A DNA stretch of 46,875 nt from Algicola sp. (GCA_018222835.1 JAAEZN010000019.1:1-46875); one strand, 5' to 3'. Positions 6,941 through 16,439 are shown, counted from the first letter of the stretch. Translations and numbers: made by a program. The notes: generated by a model not told the origin, from the letters alone.

Positions 6941-7364
6941 AATTATCAATAAGTCTGGCCACAAGTTGCCGCATTACGAGACCCTTGCCTCGGCAGGGAT
7001 GGATTTAAGGGCCGATATAGAATCGCCCATAACCTTAAAACCATTGGAAAGAGCCATAGTTCCCACGGGACTGTTTATGGAACTTCCTGTAGGTTATGAG
7101 GCCCAAGTACGCCCTCGTAGTGGATTGGCGGCAAAAAAAGGGATTACAGTACTCAATGCACCAGGAACCATAGATGCGGATTATCGCGGTAATGTCGGGG
7201 TAATTTTGGTTAATTTATCCAATGAAGATTTTACCGTGGAAAATGGAGAGCGTATCGCCCAAATGGTAATAGCCAAACATGAGCGTGCCGAGTGGGAAGA
7301 AGTTGAAACACTTTCAGAGACCGATAGAGGCGAGGGTGGGTTCGGAAGTACCGGAACCAAATAA
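6930..7364 (+). CDS. dut: dUTP diphosphatase (dUTPase)
   Basis: The protein hydrolyses dUTP to dUMP and pyrophosphate, keeping uracil out of DNA and feeding dTMP synthesis. At 144 residues it has the usual length and all motifs of the trimeric family: AGMDLRA (22-28), PRSGLA (62-67), GTIDADYRG (79-87, with the catalytic Asp), GERIAQMV, and the C-terminal [10 protein letters not shown]. The start is a GTG at 6930, which overlaps the flippase gene by 11 bases and implies coupled translation. Confidence 0.96.
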   Translation: MKIRIINKSGHKLPHYETLASAGMDLRADIESPITLKPLERAIVPTGLFMELPVGYEAQVRPRSGLAAKKGITVLNAPGTIDADYRGNVGVILVNLSNEDFTVENGERIAQMVIAKHERAEWEEVETLSETDRGEGGFGSTGTK

Positions 7365-7374
7365 AGAAGAATGT

Positions 7375-7437
7375 CAGGTCGAGCACAGTCGAGACCTTTT
7401 TAATAAAAGTCTAACCATAAAAAAGAAACACCTGCCC
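7375..7437. repeat. Intergenic palindromic repeat fragments
   Basis: GGTCGAGCACAGTCGAGACC (7378-7397) is an imperfect palindrome of the TCGAGnnCAGTCGA type seen in many flavobacterial intergenic regions, and CACCTGCCCAGACAGGTG (7429-7446) is a second one. Related pieces occur near 15018, 31430-31770 and 46475-46530. Confidence 0.5.
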
Positions 7438-7454
7438 AGACAGGTGCGTAAACT

Positions 7455-8471
7455 ATGAAGATAATCGTTCCAATGGCGGGAAGAGGTTCCCGATTAAGAC
7501 CGCATACATTAACAGTTCCAAAACCATTGATACCCGTTGCGGGAAAACCGATCGTACACCGATTGGTTGCCGATATCGCCAAGGTTTTGGGCGAACCCAT
7601 TGAAGAAGTTGCCTTTATTCTGGGCGACCCTGCCTTTTTTGGGAGCGATGTAGTGGAAAGCCTAATGGAATTGGCCAACGAATTGGGGGCCAAAGGTTCA
7701 ATTTATAGGCAGGATAAACCGCTTGGAACCGGACATGCCATAATGAGCGCCAAAGACTCTCTGAGCGGACCAGCGGTAATAGCTTATGCAGACACTTTGA
7801 TTCGTGCTGATTTTGACTTGGATAAATCTGCTGACAGCGTAATTTGGGTAAAACAAGTAGAGCATCCCGAAGCTTATGGAGTAGTCCAATTAAATGAACA
7901 AAACGAAATTGTTGAATTGGTCGAAAAACCAGCAGAATTTGTTTCCGATCTAGCGGTAATCGGAATTTACTATTTCAAGGACGTGGAAGTTCTCAAAAAC
8001 GAGCTACAACATGTGTTGGATAACGATATTACGCATGGGGGCGAATACCAAATCAACGACGGCATAAAACGAATGATGGAAAAGGGCATGAAATTTGTTC
8101 CCGGAAAGGTGGACGAATGGATGGACTGTGGCAATAAAAATGTCACCGTGGAAACCAATCAACGCATGTTGGGCTTTTTGGAGAGTGAGGGAGAAAATAT
8201 GGTGGCCGATTCAGTACAACAAGAAAACGCAAACATTATAGAACCATGTTTTATCGGTGAGAATGTTGTGCTAAAAAATACAACTGTTGGCCCATATGTG
8301 TCTGTAGGGGCAAACACGGTTTTGGAAAATTCTACCATAAAAAATAGCCTTATCCAGAGCAACAGTAAAATTAGCAACGCAAACCTGGATAATGCCATGA
8401 TCGGCAATCACGTGGTGTATAATGGTAATTTTGAGACCATTAGTATTGGAGATTATTCCGTTTTGGAATAA
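7455..8471 (+). CDS. Sugar-phosphate nucleotidyltransferase (glucose-1-phosphate thymidylyl/uridylyltransferase-like)
   Basis: The 338-residue protein has an N-terminal nucleotidyltransferase domain with the signature GRGSRLRP (9-16) and the active-site KPLIPVAGKP lysine (K23). Further landmarks are the metal-binding YADTLI region, LVEKP and EYQINDGI. The last 90 residues have the hexapeptide pattern of a left-handed beta-helix (IEPCFIGENVVLKNTTVGPYV and on). It would activate a hexose 1-phosphate as NDP-sugar for surface glycans; the exact nucleotide and sugar cannot be read from the sequence. It is preceded by dut and followed by envelope genes. Confidence 0.88.
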   Translation: MKIIVPMAGRGSRLRPHTLTVPKPLIPVAGKPIVHRLVADIAKVLGEPIEEVAFILGDPAFFGSDVVESLMELANELGAKGSIYRQDKPLGTGHAIMSAKDSLSGPAVIAYADTLIRADFDLDKSADSVIWVKQVEHPEAYGVVQLNEQNEIVELVEKPAEFVSDLAVIGIYYFKDVEVLKNELQHVLDNDITHGGEYQINDGIKRMMEKGMKFVPGKVDEWMDCGNKNVTVETNQRMLGFLESEGENMVADSVQQENANIIEPCFIGENVVLKNTTVGPYVSVGANTVLENSTIKNSLIQSNSKISNANLDNAMIGNHVVYNGNFETISIGDYSVLE

Positions 8472-8512
8472 CTTTAGTATAGATTTTTAGTTTGATGGGG
8501 ACTTAAGACGGT

Positions 8513-9430
8513 ATGAAAAATGTATTACTTCTTTGGGTGTTTTTTGCAGCATCGATGTTGGTGCCCTGCGATACTTATGCCCAAGAAGAGCAAAAAAGTG
8601 CCGAAGTCTATCTCGACGAATATACCGATGAGTTTCAAGAAAACTTTTTTGAGGCCTTAAAACAAAAAGGTATCCAGAACTACGATAGAGCTGTAGATTT
8701 GCTTTTAAAATGCAAACAATTGGAGCCTACGAACAGCGTGGTGGATTACGAGTTGGCAAAAGCTTACCTGTTGGATAAAAAGTATGTAGAAGCTCAGGAT
8801 TATGCCATTGCAGCATTAGTGTCAAAACCAGAGGATTATTGGTATTTGGACAATCTGTTGACCATTCTGGACAAGCAAGGAAGCCCCATTGAGGCTATTA
8901 AGCCACGGATACCGAACCAAAATCAAAAGCTACAGCAGAACATAGCGGTTTTCCTTTTCAAAACGAAGAAGTATGAGGAAGCGGTGAAAGTGCTGAACAG
9001 CCTAGAAAGTTCATTGTTCAAATCGGAGCTGACACGTAAAATAAATGATTCCTTGCAAAAGAAGAAACCAGAGCAGGTCGCTCAAGCAGAAGTAATTAAA
9101 GAGGATGCGGACGACCCAGTTGCGCAATTAAAAGCAACAATGGAACAATTGATGGCTGCATCTAACTTTAAGAAGCTGTTGAACGAATCGCAAGAGGCTT
9201 TGGACACTTACCCCTTACAGCCCTATTTTTATTATGCTTATGGTACGGCTCTGATCGGAACAGGAAATTCAAACAAAGGCATCGAGGTTTTGGAAAGTGG
9301 GTTGGATTATCTTTTGGATGATGAAAACCTACAAAGTATGATATATAGAAAACTTTCTGAGGGGTACACTAAAATTGGGAACACCCAAAAGGCCAACGAG
9401 TATTTGAACAAAATCAATTCGGGATTATAA
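8513..9430 (+). CDS. Tetratricopeptide-repeat periplasmic protein
   Basis: The 305-residue protein starts with a signal peptide ending near TYAQE. The rest is helical, with TPR-like repeats (NYDRAVDLLLKCKQLEPTN, then YVEAQDYAIAALVSKPEDY, and a later NKGIEVLESGLDYLLDDEN). TPR proteins act as scaffolds; no enzyme activity is expected. Its stop overlaps the start of the DUF4292 gene by one base. The order nucleotidyltransferase, TPR, DUF4292, LytM is typical of Flavobacteriaceae and points to an envelope-assembly role. Confidence 0.85.
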   Translation: MKNVLLLWVFFAASMLVPCDTYAQEEQKSAEVYLDEYTDEFQENFFEALKQKGIQNYDRAVDLLLKCKQLEPTNSVVDYELAKAYLLDKKYVEAQDYAIAALVSKPEDYWYLDNLLTILDKQGSPIEAIKPRIPNQNQKLQQNIAVFLFKTKKYEEAVKVLNSLESSLFKSELTRKINDSLQKKKPEQVAQAEVIKEDADDPVAQLKATMEQLMAASNFKKLLNESQEALDTYPLQPYFYYAYGTALIGTGNSNKGIEVLESGLDYLLDDENLQSMIYRKLSEGYTKIGNTQKANEYLNKINSGL

Positions 9431-10209
9431 TGAATCTACATAAAAACATAACAAAATTCGCTGCAATACTGGTGTTGCTGTCCACAATGGGGGCTTGTAA
9501 AAGTACCAAGTCCATTACTGGTGGAGAGGTCAACTCACGTCTTACGGCAAAGAGCATTGTTAATGCCCATTACTCCAATCAATCTAATTTTAAAACTTTA
9601 AGGGGAAGGGTAAAGATTGATTATGCCAACGGGGACGATGCCCAGGGAGTTAATGTGAGCCTTAGAATGGAAAAGGACAAGGTTATTTGGATGAGTGCTC
9701 CCTTAGGAGTGGTCAAGGCACATATAACACCAAATAAAGTGTCATTCTATAACAAGCTTCAAAACGAATATTTTGATGGAGATTTTAGTTATTTGAGCGA
9801 ATTGTTGGGTACCGAATTGGATTTTGAAAAAGTTCAGAACTTACTTCTTGGAAATGCAGTGTTGGATTTAAGGAAGGAAAAATTCAACACAGAAGTGTAC
9901 AATGGACATTATCAATTAAAACCAAAAAAGGCTCAAGAGCTCTTCAAAATTTTGTTCCAATTGGAACCCAAAAATTTCAAAATAGCAACACAAGAAATCT
10001 CTCAGCCAGAGAGCGAAAGACAATTAAAAGCAAAATATACCTATCAAGATATTTCAGGAAATGTTCTCCCCGACGAAATAAAGATTACCGCAGAGGAGGC
10101 AGGGGAGCTGACCACAATTGACCTTGTTTTTCGAAACTTGGAGTTGAACAAAACCATGAGTTTTCCGTATAAAGTCCCAAAAGGATATGAAAAAATTACA
10201 TTAAAGTAA
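9430..10209 (+). CDS. DUF4292 lipoprotein (LolA/LolB-like fold likely)
   Basis: The protein of 259 residues begins with a lipoprotein signal ending at MGACKST, so Cys23 would be lipidated. The mature part follows the DUF4292 pattern: SNFKTLRGRVKIDY, VNVSLRMEKDKVIWMSAP and the C-terminal PYKVPKGYEKI. The family is often likened to LolA/LolB lipoprotein carriers, and its genes commonly stand beside an EnvC-like gene as here. An envelope lipoprotein or lipid trafficking role is inferred. It is coupled to the TPR gene (TAATG overlap) and 1 base separates it from the next gene. Confidence 0.88.
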   Translation: MNLHKNITKFAAILVLLSTMGACKSTKSITGGEVNSRLTAKSIVNAHYSNQSNFKTLRGRVKIDYANGDDAQGVNVSLRMEKDKVIWMSAPLGVVKAHITPNKVSFYNKLQNEYFDGDFSYLSELLGTELDFEKVQNLLLGNAVLDLRKEKFNTEVYNGHYQLKPKKAQELFKILFQLEPKNFKIATQEISQPESERQLKAKYTYQDISGNVLPDEIKITAEEAGELTTIDLVFRNLELNKTMSFPYKVPKGYEKITLK

Positions 10210-10210
10210 T

Positions 10211-11437
10211 ATGGGAAATAAAGTTTCATATCTAATTTATTATACGATAGTTGCGTTTTTTATATCAACTTTTGGGTTTGCCCAAACCAGTGAGCAAAAA
10301 GTATTGGAGGCAAAGCGCGAGCGATTGCAGAAAGAAATTCAAGAAATCAATAGATTGCTTTTTGAAGAACGTAAGGAGAAGGGTACGGTCTTGGACCAAA
10401 TGGAAGCATTGGACAATAAAATTAATGTTCGCCAAGAACTTATTCGGGTAACTAACCAACAGTCGAACTTGCTCAATAGGCAGATAAATGTAAACATCAG
10501 AAGCATAAGCAAATTAAGGGAAGACTTAAATACCCTAAAAGAAGATTATGCGAGTTTGATACAAAAAACCTACCAGAATAAATCCCAGAGCAATCGACTC
10601 ATGTTTTTGCTTTCAGCAGAAAATTTCTTTCAGGCCTTTAAAAGGCTTCAGTATATGCAACAATATGCTAAACATCGAAAAAAGCAAGGAGAAGACATTG
10701 TCAAAAAAACCGAAGAGCTTACCCTGTTGAACCAAGATTTGGTGCGCCAACGCAAGCAAAAAGACCAATTGATTGCAGAGAATAGAAAAGCCAAGGATGA
10801 ACTCTCAAAAGAAATAGAGACCCAAAAGAACCTTTTAACAAGCATAAAGCAAAATGAGGCCAAGTACACAACGGCAATAAATAAGAAGCAAGCAGAGGCC
10901 CGCAAAATTGATCGTGAGATTGAACGAATGATCAAAAGTGCCATCGCCAATTCAAATAAAAGCTCTGGCAAATCAACCAGCAGCCCAACCTTTGCTATGA
11001 CCCCGGAAACAAAATTGGTTGCGGACAACTTTACCTCCAACAAAGGAAGACTCATCTGGCCAGTCGAAAAGGGGGTTAAAAGCCAAGGGTACGGGGTATA
11101 TGCAGATAAATTGTACCCTGGCATAAAACACCGGAACAACGGTGTGACCATTACAACGGACAAAGGGAGCAAGGCAAGGGCTATTTTTGAGGGTGAGGTC
11201 ATCGCTATTTTGACTGTTCCGGGCGGGAACAAGGGAGTTCAAATAAAGCATGGAAACTATATTACTACTTATTACAACCTATCCGATCTTTATGTGAAAA
11301 AAGGAGACAAAGTAGCTGCCAAAGCTGTTTTGGGCGAAATAAATACCAATCGGTTTGATGGCACTACAAAACTGAAGTTCTACCTTTATAGGGACTCCAA
11401 TCGATTGAATCCAGAAGATTGGATATACCAACTCTAA
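10211..11437 (+). CDS. EnvC/NlpD-like murein hydrolase activator with a degenerate LytM domain
   Basis: A signal peptide (ending GFAQT) is followed by a long coiled coil (about residues 20-250) and a C-terminal LytM/M23 domain (about 285-408). In active M23 peptidases zinc is held by a first His, an Asp, and an HxH motif. Here the corresponding segments read KHRNNGVTI and NYITTYYNLSDLYV, so the HxH site is gone. That pattern fits EnvC-type proteins, which activate amidases during cell separation rather than cutting peptidoglycan themselves. It closes the TPR-DUF4292 run. Confidence 0.88.
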   Translation: MGNKVSYLIYYTIVAFFISTFGFAQTSEQKVLEAKRERLQKEIQEINRLLFEERKEKGTVLDQMEALDNKINVRQELIRVTNQQSNLLNRQINVNIRSISKLREDLNTLKEDYASLIQKTYQNKSQSNRLMFLLSAENFFQAFKRLQYMQQYAKHRKKQGEDIVKKTEELTLLNQDLVRQRKQKDQLIAENRKAKDELSKEIETQKNLLTSIKQNEAKYTTAINKKQAEARKIDREIERMIKSAIANSNKSSGKSTSSPTFAMTPETKLVADNFTSNKGRLIWPVEKGVKSQGYGVYADKLYPGIKHRNNGVTITTDKGSKARAIFEGEVIAILTVPGGNKGVQIKHGNYITTYYNLSDLYVKKGDKVAAKAVLGEINTNRFDGTTKLKFYLYRDSNRLNPEDWIYQL

Positions 11438-11441
11438 CACT

Positions 11442-12278
11442 ATGAAGAAAATAACCGATTTACAAGGCTCCTTTCAACTGCACAATGGGGTCCAAATGCC
11501 CTATTTGGGTCTTGGGGTTTATCTTTCCAAAGATGGAGAGGAGGTGATCACCGCGGTAAAAGATGCCTTAAACCATGGTTATCGGCATATAGATACCGCA
11601 GCTATTTATGAAAATGAGAAAGGGGTAGGAGAAGGAATAAGGCAAAGCAATGTGCCCCGAGAAGATGTGTTCTTGGTAAGCAAAGTTTGGAATACCGATC
11701 AAGGATACGATGCTACATTGAGGGCATTCGAAGCCAGTTTAAATCGTTTGGGAACCGATTATCTGGACCTGTACCTCATCCATTGGCCCAAAGGAGACTT
11801 GTCCAAAGATACATGGCGAGCACTTGAAAGCCTGTACAGGGAAAAGCGGGTGCGTGCCATCGGTGTAAGTAATTTTTTAAAGCATCAGTTGAAAGATTTG
11901 TTGAGTACGGCAGAGATTGTGCCAATGGTCAATCAAATGGAGTTTCATCCTTATTTGGTGCAGCAAGAGTTGATGGATTTTTGCAGCTTAAACCATATCC
12001 AATACGAAGCTTGGTCCCCCCTAATGCAGGGGAACATCTTTGATTTGGACATTATGAAAGACTTGGCTGCTAAATACAACAAAACAATTGCCCAGATCGT
12101 GCTGCGATGGAATCTTCAAAAAGGAGTGGTCACCATTCCAAAATCATCCAAAAAAGCACGGATTATTGCCAACTCGGAACTTTTTGATTTTACACTTTCG
12201 GATGAAGATGTAAAACTTCTCGATAGTTTGGACAAAGGCAAACGATTTGGCCCCGACCCGGACAATTTTGATTTTTAA
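11442..12278 (+). CDS. Aldo/keto reductase
   Basis: The enzyme reduces carbonyl compounds with NADPH in the cytoplasm. The 278-residue sequence keeps the family's catalytic tetrad: D51 and Y56 in DTAAIYENE, K81 in SKVW, H114 in LIHWP. The NADPH-binding end IPKSSKKARI is also present. It is closest in feel to the 2,5-diketo-gluconate or methylglyoxal reductase-type members; substrate is unknown. It begins 4 bases after the EnvC-like gene and may be co-transcribed with it. Confidence 0.93.
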   Translation: MKKITDLQGSFQLHNGVQMPYLGLGVYLSKDGEEVITAVKDALNHGYRHIDTAAIYENEKGVGEGIRQSNVPREDVFLVSKVWNTDQGYDATLRAFEASLNRLGTDYLDLYLIHWPKGDLSKDTWRALESLYREKRVRAIGVSNFLKHQLKDLLSTAEIVPMVNQMEFHPYLVQQELMDFCSLNHIQYEAWSPLMQGNIFDLDIMKDLAAKYNKTIAQIVLRWNLQKGVVTIPKSSKKARIIANSELFDFTLSDEDVKLLDSLDKGKRFGPDPDNFDF

Positions 12279-12281
12279 ACC

Positions 12282-12797
12282 TTAGGAAGTAGTAAACAAT
12301 GCTTTTAGTTCGGTAGCATCTGCAGGCTTCATTTTGCCAGCAAGTACCAAGCTGAGCTGTTTACGGCGAAGGGCGGCGGCATAACGTTGCTTTTCCAGCT
12401 CGGTTTCTGGCTCCAACGGAGGGACTTCTGTTGGTTTACCAGTGTCATCCACCGCAACAAAAGTATAAATGGCCTCATTTGCCTTGGTACGCTCTCCGGT
12501 AAAGCGATCCTCTATCCAAACATCTAAAAAAATCTCCATGGATGTATTAAAGGCCCTGGAAACGGAAGCTTCTACAGTTACCACACTGCCCAAAGGAACT
12601 GCGCTGTTAAATGCAACATGGTTCACGGAGGCAGTTACGGTGATACGCCTGCTGTGTCTGCGCGCCGAAATACTGGCAGCACGATCCATACGGGCCAAAA
12701 GTTCACCGCCAAAAAGATTGTTGAGCGGATTTGTTTCGCTAGGTAATACCAAATCGGTCATTACCGTACGTGATTCACTAGGAGTCTTAGGCGTCAT
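12282..12797 (-). CDS. Acyl-CoA thioesterase (hotdog fold, YciA/BACH type)
   Basis: The 171-residue protein has the hotdog thioesterase signature NPLNNLFGGELLARMD near residues 23-38 (the catalytic Asp or Asn region), followed by TASVNHVAFNSAVPLGSVV. It would hydrolyse acyl-CoA to free CoA and fatty acid in the cytoplasm. Length and a single hotdog domain match YciA. It lies on the minus strand, 62 bases downstream of the HU/SPOR gene, and converges with the aldo/keto reductase with only 3 bases between stops. Confidence 0.9.
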   Translation of the reverse strand: MTPKTPSESRTVMTDLVLPSETNPLNNLFGGELLARMDRAASISARRHSRRITVTASVNHVAFNSAVPLGSVVTVEASVSRAFNTSMEIFLDVWIEDRFTGERTKANEAIYTFVAVDDTGKPTEVPPLEPETELEKQRYAAALRRKQLSLVLAGKMKPADATELKALFTTS

Positions 12798-12859
12798 ACC
12801 TTTAAATTTTGCGCAAAGATATTGAAGTACGGAAAGGTTTTAAAAGAAAGCGGGATTAT

Positions 12860-13804
12860 TTATTTTTCGGAAAGCATCCAAGCATCCCTGGAATCCTCAG
12901 TTTTTACCTTCCTTAGGAACAGCAGTGCTCTTTGTGGATCTTCAAAGCTATCGTAGGCTACTTGGTGCAGGCCATATTTGTTAACGCCCAAATAAAAGGC
13001 ATTATATCCTTTTTCCTTAAGTTGATCCACTCTTTTGTCAGCGTTTTGTTGTTCGCGGAACGCGCCGGCAACAATATGGTGCTTACCTCTATTCTTTTTG
13101 GTCACACTAAGGTTAATGGCGGGCAACTCCAAAGGAGAACTCTCAAAAAAAGTAGCTTCTTGGATCAAACGGGACACTTCTTGTTGGGCATCTTGCTGGG
13201 CAGCAACCTCTTTTTGTTGTATATCATCGTAGGTGCTGTATGAAGTAACACCTATCGAAACCGCCAATAGAATAACCGCGGCATATTTTAACCAAGGTCT
13301 GAACGAAGTCTGTTCCCTTTTCTCTGGAGTAATAATAAATGGGATACGCTCTTCCAGTTCTTCAACCTCCTCTTTTATCACCTCGCGCTGAATCGGCGTA
13401 GCTGCAAAAGTGGTCAATCCAAAGGAAGACGTCAAAAAGTTGATTTTTTCCTCTGGTTGAAATTGGATTTTATGTTCGTTGTTGTGCCAAAGCCTACCTA
13501 TTCCAAAAAGCTCAATATTCTCTCCTTGGGCCAATTTATTGTTCCAATCTTGAGAGATGTTTTCCACTTCCTTTAGCATTTCCTCGTACCCGATATTCTT
13601 TTCTTTGGATATGTGGGATACCAATAGCCCATCGTTTTTGGTAAGTTGGGCATTAAAGGAAATAGCCTTGCTTGGAGGTGTTAAAGTGCTGTTGGTAAGG
13701 TCGATTTTTGCGGATTTACCGTGTGCTAAAAAAGCCCCGAAACCAGGAACTACCACACAATTATACTCAAACAATAACTTCTCTATGTATAAATCTATCC
13801 GCAT
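12860..13804 (-). CDS. HU-CCDC81 and SPOR domain membrane protein
   Basis: The start is the ATG at 13804 (MRIDLYIEKLLFEYNCVVVPG, the usual family opening); a further 35 codons upstream are open but do not fit. Of 314 residues, 1-130 form the two HU-like CCDC81 domains (PGFGAFLAHGK), 171-190 are a membrane segment, and about 237-314 are a SPOR domain, which binds denuded peptidoglycan glycans at division sites. An inner-membrane protein linking cytoplasm to septal wall is inferred. It is divergent from dprA. Confidence 0.9.
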   Translation of the reverse strand: MRIDLYIEKLLFEYNCVVVPGFGAFLAHGKSAKIDLTNSTLTPPSKAISFNAQLTKNDGLLVSHISKEKNIGYEEMLKEVENISQDWNNKLAQGENIELFGIGRLWHNNEHKIQFQPEEKINFLTSSFGLTTFAATPIQREVIKEEVEELEERIPFIITPEKREQTSFRPWLKYAAVILLAVSIGVTSYSTYDDIQQKEVAAQQDAQQEVSRLIQEATFFESSPLELPAINLSVTKKNRGKHHIVAGAFREQQNADKRVDQLKEKGYNAFYLGVNKYGLHQVAYDSFEDPQRALLFLRKVKTEDSRDAWMLSEK

Positions 13805-13909
13805 AGCCACAAATATTGCAAAAAAAGAGGGAGTACAAAATATGCCGCATAACTTTTTATTAACATTTGAAAATCTGTATTTTGTGAACAACTTTGACTC
13901 CCAAATCAA

Positions 13910-15016
13910 ATGACTGAACCTGAAATTATTGCGGCTTTACGGCTGCAAAATATTCCCAATATCGGGGATGTTACTGCCAAAAAATTAATTGCACATTGTG
14001 GAAACCCAAAAGCCGTTTTTGAAGACAAACTGCATCATCTTTTAAAAATTGATGGTATTGGAAAGATTACCTTAAAGGGTCTGCAGGATAAAATTTATCT
14101 TGAAGAAGCCCAAAAGGAGTTCGAGTTTCTGTCAAAACAAGATATTTCCATTTCTTATTTTATGGACAATGATTACCCTGCTCGTTTGAAGCATTGTGTG
14201 GATGGCCCCATTTTACTGTTTCAACAAGGAAATATAGATCTAGAGCGCCAAAAAGTGATCAGTGTGGTGGGCACAAGAAACGTGACCAACTATGGGGTCT
14301 CGTTCTGTCATCAATTTGTTGAGGAATTGGCACCGTTGAACCCGGTTATTGTTAGTGGATTTGCCTATGGTGTGGATATTGCCGTTCAAAAAGCGGCCAT
14401 GGACCACGGATTACAGACCATAGCCTGTATGGCACATGGATTAGATCAAATATATCCTAAAGTACATGCCAAATTTAAAACCAAAATAGAAGCAAACGGT
14501 GGTTTTGTAACCGAGTTTTGGAGCAGAACCCAACCCAATAGGGAAAACTTCCTGAAACGGAATCGGATAATTGCGGGGATAAGCGAAGCAACCATTGTGA
14601 TCGAATCTGCGGAAAAAGGAGGGAGCTTGGTAACCGCCGATCTGGCACATGGGTACCATCGAGAAGTTTTTGCCGTTCCGGGAAGGGCTACCGATAAATG
14701 GAGCAAAGGCTGCAATGACCTTATTAAATATCAAAAAGCACATTTATTGACATCTGCTGCAGAGCTGATTTATCTTTTAGGTTGGGAAATTGAAGCGGAA
14801 AAACAAGAAAAAGCGGTGCAAAAGCAGCTGTTTGTCGAGTTGGACGAAACAGAACAGTCAATCTACAAATACCTGCAGTTAAACGGAAAACAACTGTTGG
14901 ATACCGTAGCTTTGGAATGTAATCTGCCCATTTTTAAGGTTTCCAGCACATTATTGAACATGGAAATGAAGGGCGTGATCCGACCACTGCCCGGTAAACT
15001 GTTCGAAGCGGTGTAG
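13910..15016 (+). CDS. dprA: DNA processing protein DprA
   Basis: DprA protects incoming single-stranded DNA and loads RecA during natural transformation. The 368-residue protein has an N-terminal HhH-like region (IPNIGDVTAKKLI), the Rossmann-type core (VVGTRNVTNYG, VSGFAYGVDIAVQKAA, RNRIIAGISEATIVIE, GGSLVTADLA) and a winged-helix-like C terminus. It is divergent from the HU/SPOR gene. DprA is also present in many bacteria not known to be transformable, so competence is not proven. Confidence 0.95.
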   Translation: MTEPEIIAALRLQNIPNIGDVTAKKLIAHCGNPKAVFEDKLHHLLKIDGIGKITLKGLQDKIYLEEAQKEFEFLSKQDISISYFMDNDYPARLKHCVDGPILLFQQGNIDLERQKVISVVGTRNVTNYGVSFCHQFVEELAPLNPVIVSGFAYGVDIAVQKAAMDHGLQTIACMAHGLDQIYPKVHAKFKTKIEANGGFVTEFWSRTQPNRENFLKRNRIIAGISEATIVIESAEKGGSLVTADLAHGYHREVFAVPGRATDKWSKGCNDLIKYQKAHLLTSAAELIYLLGWEIEAEKQEKAVQKQLFVELDETEQSIYKYLQLNGKQLLDTVALECNLPIFKVSSTLLNMEMKGVIRPLPGKLFEAV

Positions 15017-15336
15017 TCAACGTCGTTTTGAGCGCAGCCGAGAAATCTTTTTTTTGGAAAGTAAATGCCGGTAATAATGAGCAAGTTGGCAGAATTAAAA
15101 AAATAGGATGTTACTTATCTATAAAATTAAACATCTAAACGTGTTTGAATATTTAGATGGATGCCGCTCATCGATATAAGTTGTAACAGAACAGTCACTC
15201 TGTTTTTATAGGTGGTTTATCGGGAGGATGCCACTAGAAACCGGGTTTTACATCAATTTTAAACATAAATTGGGCTAAAAAGCCCAATTCACTTATTAAT
15301 GATTTTCCACTATTAGGCCAAGTATTCGATAAAAGA
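15017..15336. other. Intergenic stretch without a supported gene
   Basis: This 320-base gap between dprA and trpS holds no convincing coding frame. It begins with a fragment related to the intergenic repeat family (GAGCGCAGCCGAGAAATC, 15034-15051). At 15132-15159 there is an inverted repeat, CATCTAAA and TTTAGATG around a 12-base loop. At 15268-15289 there is a perfect 9-base-pair hairpin described separately. The longest ATG frame, at 15110, has 23 codons and is not supported. Confidence 0.6.
15268..15289. terminator. Hairpin between dprA and trpS, weak terminator
   Basis: AATTGGGCT and AGCCCAATT form a perfect 9-base-pair stem with the loop AAAA. Neither side has a long T run, so termination in either direction is uncertain; trpS ends 48 bases away on the minus strand. 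Confidence 0.45.
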
Positions 15337-16305
15337 CTAGTATCCTAATCTTGTCCTTACCCTTGCCAATACCTGATCTGCCACTTTTCGGGCCTTTTCT
15401 GCCCCAAAGGCCAAGGCCTCGTCGATCTCGCCTGTATGGTTCATGTAGTACTCAAACTTTTCCCGAGGCTCTTGGAACTTCTCTAAAATAAGCTCGTACA
15501 AGGCTTGTTTAGCATGTCCGTAACCATAATTGCCTGCCAAATAATTGGCGCTCATCTCCTCGATTTGCTCTGGGCTGGCCAAAAGCTTGTACAGTGCAAA
15601 CACATTGTCCTTGCTGGGATCTTTGGGCTCTTCCATGGGCGTACTGTCCGTAACGATGCCCATGATCTGCTTTCGCAATTTTTTATCGGTTTGGAAAAGG
15701 TTTATAAGGTTGTCACGGCTTTTGCTCATTTTTTCACCATCCGTTCCGGGAACATACATGGTTTGTTCGTGGACTTTTGCTTCGGGCATTACAAATGTTT
15801 CACCCATCTGGTTATGAAAACGTGAGGCAACGTCCCGTGTCATTTCCAAATGTTGCAGTTGGTCTTTCCCTACGGGAACAATATCTGCATCATACAGCAA
15901 TATATCTGCCGCCATCAACATAGGATATGTAAACAGGCCGGCGTTTACGTCTTCAAGTCTATCTGCCTTATCTTTAAAGGAATGGGCCAGAGTGAGTCGC
16001 TGATATGGAAAAAAGCAGCTTAGGTACCAGGCCAATTCTGCAGTTTGAGGGATATCACTTTGTCTATAAAAAACAGTTTTTTCAATATCCAGGCCAAAAG
16101 CAAGCCAAGCGGCAGCAATTGCATAGGTATTGCTCCTTAGTAGCTCCCCATCTTTTATTTGGGTCAACGAGTGCATATCCGCAATAAACAAAAAGGAATC
16201 GTTTTTAGGGTCTTCCGCCATTTTAATGGCAGGGGCAATTGCACCTAAAATATTCCCTAAATGGGGCGTGCCTGTACTTTGTATTCCTGTAAGAATTCTG
16301 GCCAT
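15337..16305 (-). CDS. trpS: Tryptophan--tRNA ligase
   Basis: This class I synthetase charges tRNA-Trp. The 322-residue protein has the HIGH-type signature GTPHLGNILGAI near the N terminus and the KMSKS loop (GEKMSKSRDN), with the conserved YPMLMAADILLYD and GKDQLQHLEMTRD between them. Length matches bacterial TrpS. The start is the ATG at 16305. It is divergent from the PlsC-type gene at 16440. Confidence 0.97.
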   Translation of the reverse strand: MARILTGIQSTGTPHLGNILGAIAPAIKMAEDPKNDSFLFIADMHSLTQIKDGELLRSNTYAIAAAWLAFGLDIEKTVFYRQSDIPQTAELAWYLSCFFPYQRLTLAHSFKDKADRLEDVNAGLFTYPMLMAADILLYDADIVPVGKDQLQHLEMTRDVASRFHNQMGETFVMPEAKVHEQTMYVPGTDGEKMSKSRDNLINLFQTDKKLRKQIMGIVTDSTPMEEPKDPSKDNVFALYKLLASPEQIEEMSANYLAGNYGYGHAKQALYELILEKFQEPREKFEYYMNHTGEIDEALAFGAEKARKVADQVLARVRTRLGY

Positions 16306-16439
16306 TTTTAATTTTTGCCCGTAAAAGTAAGCATCCGTTGATTATAAAAAAAGCTGGAGACATGACTGTTTTTTAAAGGATTTATTATCTCTTGGTAATG
16401 CATGCCGATTAAAATAGGGAAATAAGTTACTTTTGGAGG

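Noticed and set aside
10648..11232. Open frame of 194 codons on the minus strand
   Set aside because: It lies wholly inside the EnvC-like gene, antisense to its coiled coil, and its protein has no family likeness. Low-stop antisense frames are common opposite Lys/Glu-rich coiled coils.
13805..13909. N-terminal extension of the HU/SPOR gene to 13909
   Set aside because: The extra 35 residues have no likeness to the family, which begins with MRIDLYIEKLL; the stretch is better read as the promoter region shared with dprA.
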